Assembly (NCBI RefSeq): GCF_015680235.1
Contig: NZ_JADLJL010000005.1
Location: 62,001 to 126,000, forward strand
Source: Pseudomonas guariconensis
Lineage (GTDB): Bacteria > Pseudomonadota > Gammaproteobacteria > Pseudomonadales > Pseudomonadaceae
DNA length: 64,000 bases
Direction of reading: 5' to 3'
Positions 58,969-64,000 of this stretch are shown here, piece by piece (within the stretch, counting starts at the first letter, position 1; each line of letters opens with the position of its first letter). The position numbers were made by a program, and so were the translations under genes. The notes under the pieces were generated by a model that made no database searches, had not been told where the DNA came from, and saw only the letters and a list, made by a program, of their open reading frames with translations.

Positions 58969-60329
58969 ACGGTACGTCTTCTACGTGCGCCCAGATGACT
59001 GATCACAGCTTCACCGTGGCGCTGGACCAACTGAGCTCGACCCAGGGTCTGGATCTGCAGCGAATCCAGCCGCCAACGCACGACATACATCAATGGCATA
59101 CCGCAGAAGGAGCCCATGTCCAGCTCATCGCGAACCGTGACCGGCCGATGTTCGACCTGGTACTGCGCTTCAAGGCCGGAAGCGCCTTTGATGGCGACAA
59201 GCCGGGCCTGGCAGCCCTGACATTCGAGCTACTGGATGGTGCTCGGGTCGCCGAGCAGTTACAAGGGGTCGGGGCGATCATGGAACATAACATCACCCGC
59301 GATTACACGATGTTCATGCTTCGCGGCTTGAGCCTGCCTGCTCTGCGCGCCCGCGTGATGCAGTTGGTCACGCAAATGATCGCTAGACCGGCCTTTGGAC
59401 CTCCCGATTTCTCGGCTGCTCGCAAGCGCCTGCTCGACGAACAGAAGGCTTCGAACGACGTGGACGCGATGCTGTTAGGCACGATAGAGGCGCACATGTT
59501 CGCCGGACACCCCTATGCCACTGGGCATACCGGTACAACAGAAGGCCTCGCCAGGATTACGCCGGAACAGGTCGCGACCTTCCATAGGCAAGCGTATGGT
59601 TCCGGGAACCTGGAGATAGGCCTGGTCGGCGACTTGTCACTCGAGGAAGCCGAAACCCTCATCGCGCCTCTCGTACAGGCGCTGCCGCAACACTGGATGG
59701 CCATCACACCCCCTCCTTTACCCATTACCAAGGGGCAGACCGTGCACTTGGAGCAACCCAGCTCCAACACCAGGATATGGCTGACCCTGCCACTACGCGC
59801 CTATCCCACCGATACGGACTACCCAGCATTGTTGATGGTCGACAAGATGTTGGGCGCTAACTTCGAATCACGTTTGACCACAGAACTGCGTCTGCGACGC
59901 GGCCTGACCTACTCCATCCAGTCTGTACTGGTGTCGAGGGATGCAGGTTGCCTGTGGCACATCATCTGGGACACCAGGCCAGCATACCGAGATGCCTCCC
60001 TGGCCTTGGTATTGGACCTGATCAAGTGTTTCGGCGAGCAGGGGCCGACCAAAGCCGAATGTGAATTCGCCCTCAACCATTTTGCAGGCCAACTGCTGCG
60101 TCTCATGGCCGACAGTGCTGCACTCGCCAAAGGCCTGACGATACTCGGCCACCGGAAACATCCCGCCGATCAATTGGCCCACTACCTGGATAAGCTCGCG
60201 GTACTTGAACCCGAGAACATCCGCCAAGTCGCCCGTGGCATGAACCTGAACGAAGCGTTTATCGTGACCGCCGGCCCGGCCGTCGACCAGCAGCCACTAC
60301 CGACCATTGGCGAACCGGCCTCACCCTAG
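58965..60329 (+). CDS. Second M16 partner without zinc motif, no signal peptide
   Basis: A 454-residue M16-like protein lacking HXXEH but with the Arg/Tyr substrate motif in LRRGLTYSIQSV. It also has no signal peptide or membrane helix, unlike the 55.4-kb paralogue. MNGTSSTCAQM is the start; the ATG ten codons in is an alternative. It forms a translationally coupled pair with the preceding gene, and the same weaker GC bias suggests they travelled together. Confidence 0.86.
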   Translation: MNGTSSTCAQMTDHSFTVALDQLSSTQGLDLQRIQPPTHDIHQWHTAEGAHVQLIANRDRPMFDLVLRFKAGSAFDGDKPGLAALTFELLDGARVAEQLQGVGAIMEHNITRDYTMFMLRGLSLPALRARVMQLVTQMIARPAFGPPDFSAARKRLLDEQKASNDVDAMLLGTIEAHMFAGHPYATGHTGTTEGLARITPEQVATFHRQAYGSGNLEIGLVGDLSLEEAETLIAPLVQALPQHWMAITPPPLPITKGQTVHLEQPSSNTRIWLTLPLRAYPTDTDYPALLMVDKMLGANFESRLTTELRLRRGLTYSIQSVLVSRDAGCLWHIIWDTRPAYRDASLALVLDLIKCFGEQGPTKAECEFALNHFAGQLLRLMADSAALAKGLTILGHRKHPADQLAHYLDKLAVLEPENIRQVARGMNLNEAFIVTAGPAVDQQPLPTIGEPASP

Positions 60330-60376
60330 GCAACACTTCATGGCAAGCTAGGCAGGCACAACACGAGCCGCCTAGC

Positions 60377-61372
60377 ATGCCAAACCCTGCCCCACCCCGT
60401 TTCGTTCCCGCCACAGGCCTCGCCAACCCCCATCTGCAGACGTTGTGGGGGCCGTTGTGGCGCAAGCTTGCAGACCTGCCGCGTACCCGTGAACGCCTGT
60501 GGCTCGCCGATGGCGATTTCCTCGACCTTGACTGGCATGGCCCGCACCAAGCCGATACGCCGCTGGTGCTGGTATTGCACGGCCTGACCGGCTCGTCCCA
60601 CTCGCCCTATGTGAAAGGCCTGCAACAGGCCTTGCACGCACGTGGCTGGGCCAGTGTCGCGGTGAACTGGCGTGGTTGCTCCGGCGAGCCGAACCTGTTG
60701 GCGCGCAGTTATCACTCCGGTGCCAGCGAGGACCTGGCCGAAGCCATTCGCCACCTGCGCGCCCAACGGCCACTGGCGCCCCTGTATGCAGTGGGCTATT
60801 CGCTGGGGGGCAACGTACTGCTCAAGTACCTGGGCGAAAGTGGCTCGGCCAGCCAACTGGAAGCGGCAGTTGCCGTGTCGGTGCCGTTTCGCCTGGACCA
60901 GTGCGCCGACCGTATCGGCATGGGGTTTTCCCGGGTTTACCAGGCACATTTCATGCGCGAGATGCGCGCATACGTACAGCAGAAACAGCGGCATTTCCGT
61001 GACAATGGCCACGCCGAACGCCTGGCCGAACTGGAAAGGCTGGGGTCGTTGCGCAATCTACGCACCTTCTGGGATTTCGACGGCAAGGTCACGGCGCCGC
61101 TCAATGGTTTTCGCGACGCGAACGACTACTATCGGCGTGCGTCGAGCCGCTATTACCTGGGCGAGAACCGTACGCCAACGTTGATCATCCATTCCAGCGA
61201 TGACCCGTTCGTGTTCAGGCATAGCCTGCCGGGCAGGGAGGAGCTGGCGCCGCAGACCGAATTCGAGCTGCACGCATGCGGCGGGCATGTGGGGTTTGTC
61301 GAGGGGAGCCTGCGCAACCCAGGGTATTACCTGGAGCGCAGGATCCCGCAATGGCTGGCCGAAGGGGCTTGA
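60377..61372 (+). CDS. YheT-like alpha/beta-fold hydrolase
   Basis: A 331-residue AB-hydrolase of the YheT/ABHD family. PHLQTLWG near the N-terminus is diagnostic. Nucleophile Ser142 lies in GYSLGGN, the oxyanion region is LVLHGLTGSS, and the C-terminal His is in HACGGHVGF. It probably hydrolyses an ester; the substrate is unknown. 47 bp after the M16 pair. Confidence 0.9.
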   Translation: MPNPAPPRFVPATGLANPHLQTLWGPLWRKLADLPRTRERLWLADGDFLDLDWHGPHQADTPLVLVLHGLTGSSHSPYVKGLQQALHARGWASVAVNWRGCSGEPNLLARSYHSGASEDLAEAIRHLRAQRPLAPLYAVGYSLGGNVLLKYLGESGSASQLEAAVAVSVPFRLDQCADRIGMGFSRVYQAHFMREMRAYVQQKQRHFRDNGHAERLAELERLGSLRNLRTFWDFDGKVTAPLNGFRDANDYYRRASSRYYLGENRTPTLIIHSSDDPFVFRHSLPGREELAPQTEFELHACGGHVGFVEGSLRNPGYYLERRIPQWLAEGA

Positions 61373-61383
61373 GCTTCAGAGCA

Positions 61384-61842
61384 GAATCGCCGCCAAGCCG
61401 GCCCCCTAGAACAGTCAATAACCTTTGCGGGCCCTTGTAGGAGCGGCGGTGCGGCGTTCCGACTTGCCCCGCGATTGGGCCGGGCCCGCTATCACCGCCA
61501 CCAAGCAAGGGCTTCGCCCTTGATCGCGGGACAAGCCCGCTCCCACAGGGTGTGGTTGGCGCTGCACCAGTGGGAGCCGGCTTGCCCACAACCATAGAAT
61601 CTCCCACAGAGGGTCAGCACTGGCCGTTTGTTCTTTGCTCGACAGCGCAGCCCAAAGGGCTGGGTGACCTCCCGCAACAAGCGTACACAGGGCCTGTGGG
61701 AGCGGGCTTGCCCCGCGATTGGGCCAGGCCCGCTATCACCGCCACCAAGCAAGGGCTTCGCCCTTGATCGCGGGACAAGCCCGCTCTCACAGGGTGTGGT
61801 TGGCGAAGTACCGGTGGGAGCCGGCTTGCCGGCGATCGGAGC
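61384..61842. repeat. Dense repeat block with a 124-bp direct duplication
   Basis: The 474-bp gap between the hydrolase and sseA has no gene and is almost entirely repeats. A 124-bp unit at 61463-61586 recurs at 61707-61830 with few differences. Each copy contains CTTGCCCCGCGATTGGGCC, CCCTTGATCGCGGGACAAGC and GTGGGAGCCGGCTTGCC. Between them lies GTTCTTTGCTCGACAGCGC (61630-61652), also present at 46405-46427 and, inverted and slightly changed, at 29434-29456. Confidence 0.85.
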
Positions 61843-61846
61843 GTGC

Positions 61847-62701
61847 TCAGTCCCCCCTGGCCACACCACGCGACGGGTCGTTGATCCACTCACTCCACGA
61901 TCCGGCATACAGCCGCCCCAATGGATACCCCGCCAACGCCAGGGCGAACAGGTTGTGGCATGCGGTCACACCTGAACCGCAATAGGCCACCAGTTGTTCC
62001 GGCGCCCGCCCTGCGAGTTTTTCCGCAAAGCGTTGCTTGAGTTGCTCCACAGGCAGAAAACGCCCATCCGGCCCCAAGTTGTCGGTGAACGCTGCGCACT
62101 GGGCGCCAGGGATATGCCCGGCCACCGGGTCGATCGGCTCGACCTCGCCGCGAAAACGCGGCAGACCGCGGGCATCGATCAGGGTCAGCTCCGGCTTGTC
62201 CAGACGCTTGGCCAGGTGCTCGGCGTCGATCAGCAACTTCATGTCCGGCGTGCCGGTGAAGGTCCCTTCGCGTCGGGCCGGAGGGTCCAGGCTCAACGGC
62301 AGATGCGCTGCGTGCCAGGCCTTCAGGCCACCATCGAGGATCAATACCCCATCGCGCTTGCCCAGCCAAGCCAGCAACCACCAGGCGCGGGCGGCGAATG
62401 CACCAGGGCCGTCGTCGTACAGCACCACCTGGCTGTCGTTATCCACACCCCATTCGCGCAGGCGCTCCACCAGCCGCTGTGGGTCGGGCAATGGATGACG
62501 CCCCGTGTGGCCCTTGACCACCGGCCCGCTCAGGTCACGCTCCAGGTCAGCGAAGTGCGCACCGGCGATATGCCCCTGGGCATAGCTGCGCTGGCCGTAA
62601 TCCACATCCTCCAAGGCAAAACGACAATCGAGGATCACCAACCCCGGCGCGTCCAAGCGCTCGGCCAACTGTGGTGGGGTGATCAATTGCGCAAGGGGCA
62701 T
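61847..62701 (-). CDS. sseA: 3-mercaptopyruvate sulfurtransferase
   Basis: A 284-residue protein with two rhodanese domains. The active-site loop CGSGVT starts at Cys241, matching the mercaptopyruvate-specific motif rather than the CRKGVT of thiosulfate enzymes; conserved Arg residues for substrate carboxylate are present. It moves sulfur from mercaptopyruvate to thiols or cyanide. AGGAG precedes the ATG. It lies 36 bp after the TetR gene on the same strand. Confidence 0.93.
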   Translation of the reverse strand: MPLAQLITPPQLAERLDAPGLVILDCRFALEDVDYGQRSYAQGHIAGAHFADLERDLSGPVVKGHTGRHPLPDPQRLVERLREWGVDNDSQVVLYDDGPGAFAARAWWLLAWLGKRDGVLILDGGLKAWHAAHLPLSLDPPARREGTFTGTPDMKLLIDAEHLAKRLDKPELTLIDARGLPRFRGEVEPIDPVAGHIPGAQCAAFTDNLGPDGRFLPVEQLKQRFAEKLAGRAPEQLVAYCGSGVTACHNLFALALAGYPLGRLYAGSWSEWINDPSRGVARGD

Positions 62702-62737
62702 GACAATCTCCTGATCGATGGCACGAAAGACCCCGGC

Positions 62738-63403
62738 TCACTGCTCCAGGGCCTGGTTGAAAGGAACGTGGAACTCATCGCAAAGGGCGTCCACGGCAGC
62801 CCGGGCACTGGGCGTGACGAAGCCCAGCTCCAGCAACAGTACCTGGTAGACCCCGCGCTTGAAGGCCTCTTCGCCCAGGTGGGCGGAGTGCTCGCGGGTG
62901 GTACTGAGAAAACGCACCCAGGACGTCAGGACGATCCAGGCGTTGATGGTCAGCGATTCGATCTGCGCTGCGTCCATCGCCAGGATGCCGGCGTCGACAA
63001 AGCCCCGGTAGATGGCCTGGGCCTGCTGCAGGCAGCGCTGGGAGAAGCGCCGATAACGGGCCGCCAACTCAGGGTCGCTCTCCAGCAGGTGCTCGAGGTC
63101 GCGGTGCAGGAAACGGTAGTTCCACATCGCGGCCAGCAGGGCCTTGAGGTAGAAACGCTTGTCTTCGACCGTAGCGACCCGGCCCTGGGGCGGGCGCAGG
63201 AAGCTGTCCACCAGCTCTTCGTACTGGCTGAACAGCACGGCGATGATCGCCTGCTTGTTAGGGAAGTGGTAGTACAGGTTGCCGGGCGATATTTCCATGT
63301 GCGCGGCAATGTGGTTGGTGCTGACGCTGCGTTCGCCCTGCTGGTTGAACAGCTCCAGGCTGTTCTGCACGATGCGCTCTCGGGTCTTCATGCGCGGGGC
63401 CAT
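62738..63403 (-). CDS. TetR-family transcriptional regulator
   Basis: A 221-residue repressor-type protein. The N-terminal helix-turn-helix (VSTNHIAAHMEISPGNLYYHFPNKQAI) is clear; the C-terminal domain (60-215) is of the TetR_C type that binds a ligand. I chose the ATG preceded by GGAGCTGAGC. It is divergent from a coniferyl aldehyde dehydrogenase gene, with a palindrome between them, so it may control that gene and itself. The ligand is unknown. Confidence 0.9.
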   Translation of the reverse strand: MAPRMKTRERIVQNSLELFNQQGERSVSTNHIAAHMEISPGNLYYHFPNKQAIIAVLFSQYEELVDSFLRPPQGRVATVEDKRFYLKALLAAMWNYRFLHRDLEHLLESDPELAARYRRFSQRCLQQAQAIYRGFVDAGILAMDAAQIESLTINAWIVLTSWVRFLSTTREHSAHLGEEAFKRGVYQVLLLELGFVTPSARAAVDALCDEFHVPFNQALEQ

Positions 63404-63581
63404 GCTCAGCTCCATGTTCTGCGATGCTTCATCTTACGGCGTATCGGCCAAAGGATGTACCGATGGTTTGTGTGGTGTTTGATCGCGGCACCCGAGATAT
63501 CCGCAGATAAACCCGCTCCGACAGCCTGCTGCCAATAAATAATTCAATTCCCTGCCCCTGCTGGGCTGCACAAGGCAAAAA

Positions 63582-63599
63582 CTAGAGTATAGGCTCTAG
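63582..63599. promoter_or_regulatory. Candidate TetR operator
   Basis: A perfect palindrome CTAGAG-TATAGG-CTCTAG lies 26 bp upstream of the aldehyde dehydrogenase ATG and 178 bp upstream of the divergent TetR start. Its position fits a repressor site that overlaps the dehydrogenase promoter. Confidence 0.45.
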
Positions 63600-63625
63600 C
63601 CATCACGCACCTTCGCGGAGCCGCC

Positions 63626-64000
63626 ATGAACTCGCCAATCACCCAGCCTCCTGTGCATTCTGACCGCGACCTGCAGGCGACGTTCGCCGCCCAGCGCACC
63701 GCCTTCGCCGCGAACCCGATGCCCCCGGCGGCCCAGCGCCGGCAATGGCTGAAAAGCCTGCGCGAGCTGTTGCTGGAGCACCAACAGCCGTTGATCGAGG
63801 CGATTGATCGCGACTTCGAAGGCCGCAGTGCCGACGAGACCTTGCTGGCCGAATTGCTGCCGTCCGTCCAAGGGCTTCGCCATGCCGAGCGACACCTGTA
63901 TCGCTGGATGAAACCCTCGCGGCGCCAGGTCGGCCTGGCCTTCCAGCCGGCCCGCGCCCAGGTGCTCTACCAGCCCTTGGGTGTGGTAGGGGTCATCGTG
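63626..64000 (+). CDS. Coniferyl aldehyde dehydrogenase (5' part)
   Basis: The first 125 codons of an aldehyde dehydrogenase that runs off the window. It starts MNSPITQPPVHSDRDLQATF after GGAGCCGCC. AQRRQWLKSLRELLLEHQ, IEAIDRDFEGRSADET and the tail VLYQPLGVVGVIV match the coniferyl aldehyde dehydrogenase (CalB-like) subgroup. In lignin-monomer catabolism this enzyme oxidises coniferyl aldehyde to ferulate; some relatives act on other aldehydes. Catalytic Cys and Glu lie outside the window. Confidence 0.85.
   Translation, partial: MNSPITQPPVHSDRDLQATFAAQRTAFAANPMPPAAQRRQWLKSLRELLLEHQQPLIEAIDRDFEGRSADETLLAELLPSVQGLRHAERHLYRWMKPSRRQVGLAFQPARAQVLYQPLGVVGVIV

Noticed and set aside
57637..60329. 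A bacteriocin or RiPP cluster around the second M16 pair
   Set aside because: M16 pairs occur in some peptide-processing clusters, but no precursor peptide, radical-SAM modifier or transporter is present nearby.
61384..61842. CRISPR-like or insertion-sequence origin of the repeat block
   Set aside because: The units are palindromic REP derivatives of unequal spacing, with no regular spacers, no cas genes, no transposase and no target-site duplication.

Overview
The window is a high-GC, gene-dense chromosomal segment of a Pseudomonas, most probably of the P. putida / P. entomophila group. The evidence is the uninterrupted core gene order (hemE, gltD-gltB, a damX-like gene, aroB-aroK, pilQ-OP-N-M, then divergent ponA, maeB, nuclease, rpmE, priA, argS, SPOR gene, pilT-like, yggS-proC-yggT-metX-metW-rdgB-hemW, trmB-thiG-thiS, mtgA, rpoH, ftsX-ftsE-ftsY, M16 pair, rsmD, yheT-like, sseA, TetR, coniferyl aldehyde dehydrogenase) and the many REP-type palindromes between genes. 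No rRNA, tRNA, CRISPR array, transposase or phage gene was seen.

Region 1 (1-12.1 kb, all minus strand) is the most accessory part. A secreted GbpA-type lytic polysaccharide monooxygenase (LPMO, AA10), a membrane cytochrome b561 and a complete type II secretion set gspC-D-E-F-G-H-I-J-K-L-M are packed head to tail with overlaps or very short gaps. They read as one transcription unit: a copper enzyme for chitin-like substrates, a possible membrane redox partner, and the machine that could export the enzyme. A strong hairpin lies between the LPMO gene and the rest. A small periplasmic OB-fold (YgiW-like) gene follows gspM.

Region 2 (12.1-26.7 kb, minus strand) is housekeeping: hemE (haem), gltD and gltB (glutamate synthase), then the operon pilM-pilN-pilO/P-pilQ-aroK-aroB-damX-like. 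PilO and PilP are fused in one reading frame and PilQ is a short secretin.

Region 3 (26.9-37.6 kb) holds ponA (plus), maeB, a thermonuclease-like gene and rpmE (minus), then priA, argS and a SPOR protein (plus). The rpmE terminator lies inside the signal-peptide codons of the nuclease gene.

Region 4 (37.2-46.2 kb) has a TM2 protein, an NlpC/P60 hydrolase, a PilT-like ATPase, and the plus-strand run yggS-proC-yggT and metX-metW-DUF4426-rdgB-hemW-DUF3392.

Region 5 (46.6-57.5 kb) carries thiS-thiG-trmB, DUF423, mtgA, rpoH with a recognisable envelope-stress (AlgU/RpoE-type) promoter, ftsY-ftsE-ftsX, a periplasmic M16 peptidase pair and rsmD.

Region 6 (57.6-64.0 kb) has a second, signal-less M16 pair preceded by a hairpin that covers its ribosome binding site, a YheT-like hydrolase, a 0.47-kb block of repeats, sseA, a TetR regulator, and the start of a coniferyl aldehyde dehydrogenase gene cut by the window end.
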